From the NCBI GenBank assembly GCA_022448345.1, contig JAKVCB010000010.1, positions 1-53,690 of the forward strand: a stretch of DNA of 53,690 nt. The letters run 5' to 3'. This document shows, in pieces, positions 46,501-53,690 of the stretch (position 1 is its first letter; each line of letters starts with the position of its first letter). Below the pieces are notes generated by a model. That model worked only from the letters and a program-made list of their open reading frames with translations. It did not search any database and was not told the DNA's origin. This DNA comes from Pirellulales bacterium (GTDB lineage: Bacteria; Planctomycetota; Planctomycetia; Pirellulales; Lacipirellulaceae). Position numbers and translations under genes: made by a program.

Positions 46501-47002
46501 TAACAAAGTCACCGATGTGCGGCGTTGGTTCGATTTTGCTGCCCGTGAAATCGATGGTGAAACCGGTGACGAACGCAGCTATTACGAAGATAGTACGGGT
46601 CAATCGGGTGGAGAAAAGGCAAAGCTGGCATTTACCATCCTTGTTGCTGCGATTGCTTATCAGTACGACCTGGATCCTGATCAATCTGTGAACAACCATT
46701 TTCACTTTGTGGTGGTTGATGAAATGTTCTCCAAGGTTGACGATCAATATGCTGAGTATGCGTTGGAATTGTTCCGAAAGTTCAACCTGCAATTGCTCAT
46801 TGTGGCCCCGCTCGATGCCAAGGCCCGTGTGACAGAGTCGTACGTTGGATGTTACCTGCACGTGGTCAAGGATCCTGTCACGAGCCAGTCGGAGATCTTC
46901 AGTATCACAGCCCATGAATTTGAGCAGGCGGTCGTTGCCATTGCATCTTCAGACCCCCATCCCGCTTTGCCCCAGCCATACCTGCCCAACAAACCGCGCT
47001 GA
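43580..47002 (+). CDS. jetC: JetC/MksB SMC-like ATPase
   Basis: 1140 residues. The N-terminal ATPase half has LEVKNWGTFD and Walker A LLIGQNGTGKSTLVDALL (about 47-64). A long coiled-coil arm (about 300-480 and 640-970; many QLxxxLEE-type stretches) surrounds a hinge-like region near 480-620. The C-terminal half has the ABC signature TGQSGGEKAKLAFTI (about 1006-1020), and Walker B HFHFVVVDEMFSKVDD, then a D-loop/His region LLIVAPLDAKARV. This is the MukB/SbcC-like motor. With JetA and JetB it extrudes DNA loops. The gene is followed by 278 bases without a gene, then a minus-strand oxidoreductase: no JetD/MksG gene follows. Confidence 0.93.
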   Translation: MTDDLYLDEPLNRSGFRLHKLEVKNWGTFDSTSGQVYTVRPNGKTALLIGQNGTGKSTLVDALLTLLVKPVIRNYNVAAGAAKQERNERSYVKGAFDRRSRAQDHRADIQYMRPDNSHYSVLLACFRDEVTNDAFTIAQVLSLNTTGAVDKVYCFGLGEKSITADCAGLVRNGKIPQQLQQRGFRTTARYKEYAQWFRDATHVKPKAMDMFNQTIAVKDIQSLTKFIRQHMLEAQPWNEKVESLLNHFAQLSQAHQSLVRVRRQFQLLEPIATLGSDYQTHASELALNQQMLDAAEAYFRAQAVDLFVPQCGAWKEDLQQIQADKQTLGDQITSAREEVRRLTNEMELAGGERLRQIPLLIEKYEAIIDRRRAASQRYHEAISMAGLSVATVDREAFLEVHAELPDRLKKIEQEITSTEQQRDRRVVQRGHVLTEARDEQRELEALQSRQGNLPEPLSELRRSLCEQLQLSEKELPFVAELIAVKPEQRQWEASLEMVLRSFALSLLVPHQHYRRVSQYIEQTQLVDERGYGSRLVYLRVGQRVPKPSTLASPEYSLIGKLDFRTEHSILPWVRSELQRRFDYRCCDTLQEFQAADGLALTRQRHVKIRNVRHEKDDRQQAADPRRFVLGWNNQDKRRHLSEGIECLEKKVQDLTATIRDLAGKLDGLRTQQAALVEVLRYPSFDDIDDAADAQQVKLLFQEKKQLESENDTVRLLKKHLKEARSREKKRESQREQAIKQEGKLESQIEQSEQLIAIAQRKLTEWETDGSLTRHAAHFSELQAFLADRPLTADNLLEREQTFVKSRRREVDQLRKSLEPKGRQLLASMNRFLREFQEERHDLAADVAYLDSFLGLLQSIREDDLPRHERRFKDRLNEKVVQEIGILNGALNAEQTEIESKIDSLNQSLRQLEYRPGTHMKLEAKVVRDREITDFRQTLRNCLEGKFGGALSEDEARYVEIQKLVSRLREEEHWRNKVTDVRRWFDFAAREIDGETGDERSYYEDSTGQSGGEKAKLAFTILVAAIAYQYDLDPDQSVNNHFHFVVVDEMFSKVDDQYAEYALELFRKFNLQLLIVAPLDAKARVTESYVGCYLHVVKDPVTSQSEIFSITAHEFEQAVVAIASSDPHPALPQPYLPNKPR

Positions 47003-47280
47003 CCGTTGGGTCTGTTCCCGTTGTTTCTTCAACGAAATAGAGTATTGGGTGAATGGCGAACTTTCAGAATCGGTAGTCCGCTGGCGCGGAGGCTTGCCGA
47101 TGGTTGCAATTGCTGTTCCCGAAGAGAATTCGGAGGGAGACCACCCAGGCTGTCTCTGGTGTTGACGGGCCGGGATGCGGTTCCGTTGTGGCCAAGCCAC
47201 TTCTCGATTTGTGCTGGCAGCCAGGGGTTGGCAAAAACAGCGCAGCCGGTTTCGCGTGCAAGAACTGTTAGATTGATTGT

Positions 47281-48273
47281 TTAAGGCTGGACTACGATTT
47301 TTCCTGCCAGTGTGCGTGTGTTGTCGACCGTGCTCTCCTGTTGCGCTCGATGGGCAGCGGCTGATTCGTCCAGCGGTACCACGCGGTCAATCCTCGGCTT
47401 GTACTTCCCTTCGGCTAGCCAGCGGTTGATGTCTTCGGCACAGACGCGTTGTTCATCAGGTGTCGCTTTAAACATTACGAACCCTGATAGTTGCAACTCC
47501 TTCACGTAAAATGGTCCCAGTGGGAACTCTGGTCTCGATTCGCGCCCAGCCATGACAATCATCCGCCCCCGTTCCGAGAGGCAGTTCACCGCCAAATCAA
47601 AGTCGGGGTTTCGTGTCACGTCCCAATAAACATTCACGCCTGCTGGAACAAACTCGATCACCTGGCTGGCAATCTCCTCGGTTTGATAGTTGATTGCGAG
47701 GTCGGCCCCTATTTCCTTGCACGCTTTGAGCTTTTCGGCAGTGCTGCCGGTGGTGATGACCTGGGCGCCGATTGCTTTGCCCATTTGTAACACGGTGGAC
47801 CCGACACCGCCGGTTCCGCCGTTGACAAACAAGGTTTCTCCAGCTTGCAGGCTGGCGTTTCGGAACAGCCCAATGTGTGCCGTGATACCGACCAGGGCAC
47901 CCGCTGCCGCAACTTCGTCTGTCACGTCCTCAGGTGTCGCATAGAGCCAACACTCGTCAACTGCGGCGTACTCTGCACACGTACCTTGCCGGCCGAAAAA
48001 TCCCTGGTTGGAACCCCACACGCGGTCGCCAACATGAAAACGGGAGGCTGTTGGTCCAACCTCTTCCACCACACCCGCCAGATCACTGCCGGGCACATAG
48101 GGAAAGGGAAGGTCCATTGCAATCGCGCCAGACCGCAAATACGTGTCAATCGGATTGATTGCAGCAGCAGTAATTTTGACGAGAACTTCGCTGCCGGTTG
48201 GCTGGGGGGTCGGCAAATCGCCGACAACGATGTTTTCAGGTGGCCCCGGTTCATGGATATATGCGGCTTTCAT
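47281..48273 (-). CDS. zinc-independent NADPH:quinone oxidoreductase (MDR family)
   Basis: 330 residues from ATG. MKAAYIHEPGPPENIVVGDL and VLVKITAAAINPIDTYLRSG, PYVPGSDLAGVVEEVGPTAS, RVWGSNQGFFGRQGTCAEYA, and the NADPH site VNGGTGGVGSTVLQMGKAIG followed by VITTGSTAEKLKACKEIGAD are the medium-chain dehydrogenase/quinone reductase pattern. The Cys and His zinc ligands of alcohol dehydrogenases are absent, so it is the Qor type: reduces quinones or enones with NADPH. It faces away from both neighbours; no operon link. Confidence 0.93.
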   Translation of the reverse strand: MKAAYIHEPGPPENIVVGDLPTPQPTGSEVLVKITAAAINPIDTYLRSGAIAMDLPFPYVPGSDLAGVVEEVGPTASRFHVGDRVWGSNQGFFGRQGTCAEYAAVDECWLYATPEDVTDEVAAAGALVGITAHIGLFRNASLQAGETLFVNGGTGGVGSTVLQMGKAIGAQVITTGSTAEKLKACKEIGADLAINYQTEEIASQVIEFVPAGVNVYWDVTRNPDFDLAVNCLSERGRMIVMAGRESRPEFPLGPFYVKELQLSGFVMFKATPDEQRVCAEDINRWLAEGKYKPRIDRVVPLDESAAAHRAQQESTVDNTRTLAGKIVVQP

Positions 48274-48414
48274 GGTGTTTTGACAGCTTGGGTGGTGGTT
48301 AGTGCTTCCGGTCCCCGTGGGACTGAAAAGGGACTCCTATCGAGGCCTATTCTCATCGGCTTCTGTTCACTGTCAATGCGGCCAGAGTCCTAACCCGCAT
48401 ATCGTCGTATAATA

Positions 48415-50046
48415 TTGCAGCGGGTAACATCCCGCGTTGACTCATTTCCCACAAGCTTGCTTTCGGACCCTCCGCCCTTGTTCCGAGCCCGATCTCATTC
48501 CGGTTTCTTTTTATTGGTGTTGCTAGCCTTCGTTGGTTATGGGCTGGTCGCGCTCCCTCCACGGCTGATCGAAGGCTACAACAATGCGGTTGGGCATAGC
48601 CCAATTGCCGCGTATCTCTATTTGGCGACTGTGATGTTGGGAGGAGGTATCCTGCTGGGATTGTTGGGATGGTTAGCCCTGCGCGTGTGGAAGAACACGC
48701 GTCGCCGGACGCGGCATGAAAAACGGCGCGGATTAAGCCCCAGCGAGATGTCCCGAAGGCAGCAATCCCAGGAGGTACTCGAGAATCTTACTGAGGGAAA
48801 GAATTATGCGGCATCGGTGATCTCCCCAGAGTTTCGGGCTGAGATTGAGGACGCCATAGCCGAGTTAGAGGCAAAACGAGAGACCGAGAGACTGGAAATT
48901 GTTGCCTTTGGAACTATATCGTGCGGCAAGTCTTCGGTCCTGAATGCGCTGGCGGGACGCGAGGCATTTCGCACCGATGTGATTGGCGGTACGACGGTCA
49001 CACGGAGTGAAATTCCCTGGCCAGCGGGAGATCAGGTGGTGCTGGCCGATACCCCGGGATTGGCAGAGGTGCGCGGTGAAACGCGCGCCACCATTGCCGC
49101 TGCGGTCGCCCGTAATGCAGATCTTGTGTTGTTCGTGGTCGATGGTCCTCTGAAAGACTATGAACATGAACTACTCGAGATTCTTGTCGCGATGGAAAAA
49201 CGGATTGTCATCTGTCTCAATAAGGCAGACTGGTATGACCCACAGCAACAGGCAGACCTCCTTGCCCAGATTGTCGAACAAGTTTCCCCGGCTGTTGTCA
49301 GCGAAGATGTGGTTGCGATCCACTCTCGACCAGTCGCTCGTCAGCGGATGCGGGTTCTGGCACAAGGTGATGAACAAGAAGAAACATATTACGATCCTCC
49401 CGACATTGAACCCCTCGCACAGCGTTTGCTTGCCATTGTGGCCCAGGATGGGCGGGAACTGTTGTTGGCAAATCTGCTGCTGCAGTCGCGCGGGTTGGTA
49501 GATGAAGCCAAAGAGCGTGTTCTCGACAGGCTCGACCAGTGCGCTGAAAAAGTGATCGGCAAGTACATGTGGGCAGCCGGTGGCGCCGCTGCTGTGAACC
49601 CGATCCCGATCCTTGATATTGCCGGAGGGACCGCAGTCACGGTAAAGATGGTATTCGATCTTGCTGGCGTCTATAAGCAATCGATCGACGCGGATACGGT
49701 GGTCACCATCCTGGCTGAGCTTGGAAAAAACCTGTTGGCCATGGTTGGTGTTTCCGCGGCCACGCCCGCTCTTGCTGCTGGAATCGGTGCCTTGCTGAAG
49801 ACCGTTCCTGGAGTTGGCACGATTGCTGGCGGGTTGGTTCAGGGAATGGTTCAGGCACTGGTTACCCGCTGGATAGGACGTGTGTTCATGGCATACTTCC
49901 GCGAAGGAATGCAGCCTCCCACTGGTGGACTCGCGGAAGTTGCCCGTGAAAAATGGGCCGAAGTCACCCGCCCCGAAGAATTACTGAAACTGGTGCAACG
50001 TGGCCGCCAGCAGCTTCGGCAAGAAGACCAAAAACACGCAAACTAG
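48415..50046 (+). CDS. membrane-associated GTPase with DUF697-like C-terminus
   Basis: 543 residues from TTG 48415; this start is uncertain because TATAAT at 48408-48413 could be a promoter element, in which case a later TTG start is used. Two N-terminal membrane helices (FFLLVLLAFVGYGLVALP, YLYLATVMLGGGILLGLLGW) precede a Ras-like G domain: G1 FGTISCGKSSV, G3 LADTPG, G4 CLNKAD. The C-terminal region (AAGGAAAVNPIPILDIAG, AGIGALLKTVPGVGTIAGG) is an amphipathic, Gly/Ala-rich segment of the DUF697 type. This suggests membrane remodelling or sensing by a dynamin/Era-like GTPase. The next gene encodes a related protein 11 bases later. Confidence 0.87.
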   Translation: MQRVTSRVDSFPTSLLSDPPPLFRARSHSGFFLLVLLAFVGYGLVALPPRLIEGYNNAVGHSPIAAYLYLATVMLGGGILLGLLGWLALRVWKNTRRRTRHEKRRGLSPSEMSRRQQSQEVLENLTEGKNYAASVISPEFRAEIEDAIAELEAKRETERLEIVAFGTISCGKSSVLNALAGREAFRTDVIGGTTVTRSEIPWPAGDQVVLADTPGLAEVRGETRATIAAAVARNADLVLFVVDGPLKDYEHELLEILVAMEKRIVICLNKADWYDPQQQADLLAQIVEQVSPAVVSEDVVAIHSRPVARQRMRVLAQGDEQEETYYDPPDIEPLAQRLLAIVAQDGRELLLANLLLQSRGLVDEAKERVLDRLDQCAEKVIGKYMWAAGGAAAVNPIPILDIAGGTAVTVKMVFDLAGVYKQSIDADTVVTILAELGKNLLAMVGVSAATPALAAGIGALLKTVPGVGTIAGGLVQGMVQALVTRWIGRVFMAYFREGMQPPTGGLAEVAREKWAEVTRPEELLKLVQRGRQQLRQEDQKHAN

Positions 50047-50057
50047 TTGAATCCTCA

Positions 50058-51404
50058 ATGCAAACGACAACATCCCAAGAAGCCAACACCTACGATGATT
50101 CCCTGGCTGCGGTACGTCGTGCCATTGAAGCGTTCAAGGGATGCAACGAGCAGGAGCGACAACTCCTCCAGAGAGATGTCGAACAACTGCAGGAGATGGC
50201 TGCAAAACTGCAGTCAGGCCAGGTCGAAATTGTGGTTTTTGGAGAAATTAGCACCGGAAAGTCAGCACTCATCAATGCGCTTGTAGGAAACGCCGTTGCC
50301 CAAGTTCATGTTCGGGGTGGCTGGACCAGGGATGTTTGGCAAATGGCCTGGGATGGTTCGGGTTATTGTGTACCTGGGTTTGCCAATTCCCAGGTCGTGT
50401 TGATCGATACTCCCGGTCTCAACGAGGTTGCGGGCGCCGAGCGGGCCGAAATGGCCCGCACCGCTGCCGCGCGCGCGGACCTGGTGCTGTTTGTTACAGA
50501 TTCGGATCTTAACGAAAGCGAGTATTCGGCACTCCAGGAACTGCTGGCAAGCCACAAACCTATTCTACTGGTACTCAACAAGACCGATCTCTACTCCGAG
50601 AAGGAACTCGATTCTTTGTTAGAGTTGTTTCGTGGTCCCCGACTTGCCGGAATTGTGGAACCTGAAAATGTCGTGACAGCCAAGGCTGACCCGCGCGAAT
50701 TGGAGTATGTCATCGAATCCGCAGACGGAACAACGCGGAGTGAATGGCGCAAGCCACAGCCCGATGTCGACGCGCTCCGGGAGCGCATTTTGGAAGTGCT
50801 TGAAAAGGATGGTAAAGCCCTCGTCGCTCTCAACGGCGCAATGTACGCCGCAGACAAAAGCGACCGCATGGGGGCCTTGCGGATCCGTATGCGAAATGAC
50901 CGCGCGACCACCATCGTGTGGAGCTATGCCGTGATGAAATCTCTGGCGGTTGCTTTTAATCCGAGTGCGGTACTCGATGTGCTCGGTGGGAGTGCAGTCG
51001 ATGTCGCCATGGTTGTCACGCTCGGTAAAGTCTACGGAATTCAGATCACCACGACCAATGCCCGCCAGTTGGTGACTTCCATTGTGAAGGCTGCCGGCTG
51101 GGTTATGATTGGCGAGGCAGCAGTCAGTTATCTGTCATCGTTCTTCAAAGGCATGACTTTCGGCGGAAGTACCTTGCTCTCAGCATTGCCTCAAGGCGCT
51201 GCTGCTGGTTACGGGTCGTACATTGTCGGCCAGGCAGCCCGTTACTATTTCGAGCACGGTGCCAGTTGGGGAGAGCAGGGCCCCAAGAAAATAGTCACTC
51301 GTATTCTCGACAACACCGACAAGCGATCGGTGATCGAGCATCTGAAAGACGAAATTCGGCGCAAGATCGCAGCCAACCGTCACACCCAGGTTGAATCTGG
51401 CTGA
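50058..51404 (+). CDS. second GTPase of the same pair, DUF697-like
   Basis: 448 residues from ATG 50058; the frame is open from 49953, but that overlaps the upstream gene. No N-terminal membrane helix; a coiled-coil-like start (about 15-50) leads to G1 FGEISTGKSALINALVG, a longer switch region (RGGWTRDVWQMAWDGSGYCV), G3 LIDTPGLNEV, and G4 VLNKTDLYS. The C-terminal half (about 300-415: AVAFNPSAVLDVLGGSAVDV, YLSSFFKGMTFGGSTLLSAL) is DUF697-like and likely inserts into or touches a membrane. It probably works as a heteromeric pair with the preceding GTPase. Duplication followed by divergence is likely. Confidence 0.88.
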   Translation: MQTTTSQEANTYDDSLAAVRRAIEAFKGCNEQERQLLQRDVEQLQEMAAKLQSGQVEIVVFGEISTGKSALINALVGNAVAQVHVRGGWTRDVWQMAWDGSGYCVPGFANSQVVLIDTPGLNEVAGAERAEMARTAAARADLVLFVTDSDLNESEYSALQELLASHKPILLVLNKTDLYSEKELDSLLELFRGPRLAGIVEPENVVTAKADPRELEYVIESADGTTRSEWRKPQPDVDALRERILEVLEKDGKALVALNGAMYAADKSDRMGALRIRMRNDRATTIVWSYAVMKSLAVAFNPSAVLDVLGGSAVDVAMVVTLGKVYGIQITTTNARQLVTSIVKAAGWVMIGEAAVSYLSSFFKGMTFGGSTLLSALPQGAAAGYGSYIVGQAARYYFEHGASWGEQGPKKIVTRILDNTDKRSVIEHLKDEIRRKIAANRHTQVESG

Positions 51405-51483
51405 AGATCGGACAACAGCTGGATGCCGCTTTATTTGGTCGCAGGCAGTCAAGCGGGCCTGACCAGATCTCTCCGCGCAGTTG

Positions 51484-51930
51484 TTACGGTTCGTTACCCG
51501 ATACCCCGGTTTCCAAATGGGAGGGTTCAGCTGCTGGTTGCGATCCCGATTTAAGCGTTGTGAGATACTCGACAACATCGATCAATTCATCCGCGGTCAA
51601 CAACTTTTGCAGGTCCGCTGGCATCAACGAGACGGGCGATGGTTCAATCGCCTCAACCTCGGTGAGGGCAAACGATTTGAGTATGCCTTGGGCAGATTTG
51701 ATGGTCAGACTTTCGTCGGTTTGGTTGACCAGGAGGCCCGTTTCGACCAGGCCATTGTCCAGTTCGATCAGATAGCTTTGATAATTGTCAGTAATCGCGG
51801 CACTTGGATCGAGAATCGATACATAGACGCTTTGGCGGGAGAGCTTTCCGCCAGTGTCAGAAAGGCCAGGACCAACCTCTGCGGCGCGGTCGCCAACCTG
51901 ATGCCCCATTTTTTGTCGGCAGTTGTACTA
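51484..51930 (-). pseudogene. remnant of a planctomycete haem-binding-domain protein
   Basis: A readable stretch matches the last part of the large planctomycete membrane-bound-dehydrogenase / haem-binding-domain proteins: GHQVGDRAAEVGPGLSDTGG, YVSILDPSAAITDNYQSYLI, DNGLVETGLLVNQTDESLTI and MPADLQKLLTADELIDVVEY, ending near the normal C-terminus. Upstream in the same frame the haem motif CxxCH has become CRQKMGH, a stop codon (TAG) precedes it at about 51932-51934, and the several hundred residues that should come before are missing. So this is the broken tail of a gene, not an active cytochrome. Confidence 0.65.
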
Positions 51931-52153
51931 CCTCGAACCGAGATGGTTCAAAAATCCATGTTTCGACACATGCGGATTGTTGGGGTAAGGTCGGACCTCT
52001 GTTGGTGGAAGACGATGAATGCAAGAAGGTGACCCACAAGACGGTGGACCTGAATGACTCGTACTTCAAATTCCGGTTGTGACTATTCTTCGGAATCAGG
52101 TCTTGGGGATCAGCGAACTCACCGCTGATTTGACGGTTGTGGAGCAACCGTAA

Positions 52154-53599
52154 ATGTCGATCTTCACCAGAGCAGTCCAGGCATGGTTTGCATGTTGTCA
52201 CGCTATCGAATGGTTCATGGGTCTCATGGTCGTTGCAAATCCTGGTACCTTCCAAGTTCGAGTTGACGGGATGATTGATCACCACTTGCCGAGTAAGTCT
52301 CCCCAGTTGTCGATACCTCGGACGGCAGTCCGAGAGGAACGGTTGGTTGATTTTGTGGGCTGGTTAGCGACTTGTAGCCAGTTGCCATGGAGTGAAATCG
52401 ACCATCAACTTCAAATCATCTTGCCAGAATCTGCGCGCAACCAGTTTGGCGGGTGTGATACGGCTACTATTTCATCAGACGGCAGGCGGTTCGTCGATGT
52501 GACGTGCGATGCCGGGAGTCCTCTTGATTGGTTGCGAACTCGATCTGGCAAGAGAGAGTCACCTGCCTTTGCCAGGCCTGTAGGTGAGCCAATGGCGGTG
52601 CATGAGATTACGGGAAAAATTTTTCCGCACTACGAAGTGAACGGTGGAACAGCCCATTTGGTTGGTTGTCAATTGGAAGACAAGCCATTTGTGCGGTTGA
52701 CATTCCTGGAAAAAAACGCAGAGCGTGTTCAAGTTAACCACGCTTATATCGCAACGGATGGTTCGTCTGTGCCGAGTGAAATAGTGGAGGAGTTGGGATT
52801 GGACCAGGTGGAACCGGTGCCAGTCACACAACGGAGTTTGCACCCGTCACAACTCGATGCCATGGTTAACGCTGGGCTTTCGGTGGAAAATCATTCAGGC
52901 GACATTGTACCGATGAATGGGGTGGAAGAACCGGTGGTCGTGACCATCATTTGGGTCAAGTACGTATTGGGACAACTGCAATTTACGATCGGCAACGAGT
53001 CAGTTGCGCATGCTTTTGAAGGGTGGGCGCGGACACTGCAGGCAGCACCTTACCACTGTCCGGTCACGAACAGCCACACATTCAAGCTGGGGCAAGTTGA
53101 TGACGGCACGATCGTGGCAGCAGACGAAATCGACCGTTGTAACAGGTCGGGCGCCCATGTGCTTCGCTCCGACCTGGTAACCTGTAATGCCACGGGAGAG
53201 AACGTCTTGGCTGAGTTTGTCAAACCTTGTCCGGTCTCTGATCAACCCGTCCTCAGCGAGTATTTTTCCACTTGTAGGCGGTGTGGAGAGGAAGTCAGTC
53301 TACCTGTCTTGCAAAAGGAAGTGTGTGCGGCTTGTCGTAGTTTGGGGCCTGTCTCGAATGCCGATCCGACAATAGCCGTCGTACTACAAAAATACCCGGC
53401 GCTGGCCCGCTGGAGATGGTGGCAACTTTCCCAGACCAGACGCGTAAGCATTGTGCAGGCAAGCGGAATGGTACGGAAACTATTGATGGTTTGTGACCGT
53501 CAAAACCAAACCATCACGCAAATTTCCGTCGGCCGACGAGGCTCTTCTCGCTGGACGGTTGTCGATCGGCAAGATTGGAGCGATTTCCTGGACCGCTAG
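52154..53599 (+). CDS. unknown protein with tandem 15-residue Cys repeats
   Basis: 481 residues from ATG (later ATGs at residues 22, 25 or 40 are possible starts; no Shine-Dalgarno decides). No known domain over the first 300 residues. Near the C-terminus Cys residues recur every 15 positions at 329, 344, 359 and 374, each in a Cxx[ST]G/N-like setting (CNRSGAHVL, CNATGENVL, CPVSDQPVL, CRRCGEEVS), with Cys302 before, and Cys377, Cys391 and Cys394 after, completing a likely zinc-ribbon. The order suggests stacked small zinc-binding units or a structural repeat. The C-terminal part is basic and rich in Trp/Arg (WRWWQLSQTRR). I do not know a function. Confidence 0.65.
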   Translation: MSIFTRAVQAWFACCHAIEWFMGLMVVANPGTFQVRVDGMIDHHLPSKSPQLSIPRTAVREERLVDFVGWLATCSQLPWSEIDHQLQIILPESARNQFGGCDTATISSDGRRFVDVTCDAGSPLDWLRTRSGKRESPAFARPVGEPMAVHEITGKIFPHYEVNGGTAHLVGCQLEDKPFVRLTFLEKNAERVQVNHAYIATDGSSVPSEIVEELGLDQVEPVPVTQRSLHPSQLDAMVNAGLSVENHSGDIVPMNGVEEPVVVTIIWVKYVLGQLQFTIGNESVAHAFEGWARTLQAAPYHCPVTNSHTFKLGQVDDGTIVAADEIDRCNRSGAHVLRSDLVTCNATGENVLAEFVKPCPVSDQPVLSEYFSTCRRCGEEVSLPVLQKEVCAACRSLGPVSNADPTIAVVLQKYPALARWRWWQLSQTRRVSIVQASGMVRKLLMVCDRQNQTITQISVGRRGSSRWTVVDRQDWSDFLDR

Positions 53600-53690
53600 C
53601 ATCGACGTAAGTCTTTGGCCTGTGGTTAATTGCGAACTGTGGTGTCGTAGGCAACGCACCTTGACCCTTGTTTCAAGGGCCACCTATAAT

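Noticed and set aside
47003-47280. Search for a JetD gene downstream of JetC
   Set aside because: The interval is only 278 bases, with no Toprim or winged-helix sequence. The next genes are unrelated.
48408-48413. TATAAT as the promoter of the first GTPase
   Set aside because: No matching -35 was found 16-18 bases upstream, and it lies too close to the first possible start codon. It is recorded only as a doubt about the start.
1-53690. tRNA genes, rRNA, CRISPR arrays and intact insertion sequences
   Set aside because: I looked for T-loop motifs, regularly spaced repeats and transposase motifs, and found none that held up. A covariance-model scan could still find a tRNA missed by eye.

Overview
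The window looks like a chromosomal segment of a planctomycete, probably of the Pirellulales type. The evidence is the set of lineage-typical proteins: a DUF1559 pseudopilin-like protein with an H-X9-DG motif, three PEP-CTERM proteins (two with dockerin-like repeats before the sorting tail), a relic of a planctomycete Ser/Thr kinase, a relic of the C-terminal part of a large haem-binding protein, a DUF4159/MoxR/DUF58/BatA/VWA cluster, and wide non-coding gaps. No rRNA, tRNA, CRISPR array, complete insertion sequence or prophage was seen.

Layout. 1-5.0 kb: a possible small basic protein, a secreted or anchored endonuclease/exonuclease/phosphatase-fold enzyme, a dockerin/PEP-CTERM protein, a decayed kinase gene and a DNA-binding-like protein. 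5.8-8.6 kb: an orphan solute-binding lipoprotein, a DEAD-box RNA helicase and a lysine-rich histone-H1-like repeat protein. 9.8-17.9 kb: an aminotransferase followed by a glycogen/hexose block (glycogen synthase, GalT-like uridylyltransferase, GH57 glucanotransferase/amylase), interrupted by an opposite-strand HAD/ADP-ribosylglycohydrolase fusion. 18.0-20.4 kb (minus): MsrB lipoprotein, BioD, and a shikimate-dehydrogenase-like protein lacking the usual catalytic residues.

20.9-25.3 kb is the most interesting part. A recognisable promoter and a full cobalamin (B12) riboswitch on the minus strand precede four tightly packed genes: a DUF1559 pseudopilin-like protein, a DUF4465 + dockerin + PEP-CTERM protein, a second PEP-CTERM protein, and a SAM methyltransferase. 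This looks like a B12-controlled surface operon, and I propose it captures or handles cobamides at the cell surface. Divergent from it lies a 71-codon SelW/Rdx-family gene with an in-frame UGA exactly where selenocysteine sits in the CxxU motif, followed by a SECIS-like hairpin. Ordinary gene calling misses it.

25.4-31.9 kb: principal sigma factor, a long gene-poor stretch, a small membrane protein, a GT4 glycosyltransferase and a sulfotransferase. 32.0-41.3 kb: the DUF4159 protein, divergent from MoxR ATPase, DUF58, BatA-like and VWA/GATase-like membrane proteins. 41.5-47.0 kb: three overlapping genes of a MukBEF-like condensin (JetA/MksF, JetB/MksE, JetC/MksB) with no JetD/MksG nuclease next to them. 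47.3-53.7 kb: a quinone oxidoreductase, two consecutive membrane-associated GTPases, a haem-binding-domain relic and an unknown protein with an exact 15-residue Cys repeat.

All assignments are by reading motifs; no database search was run.
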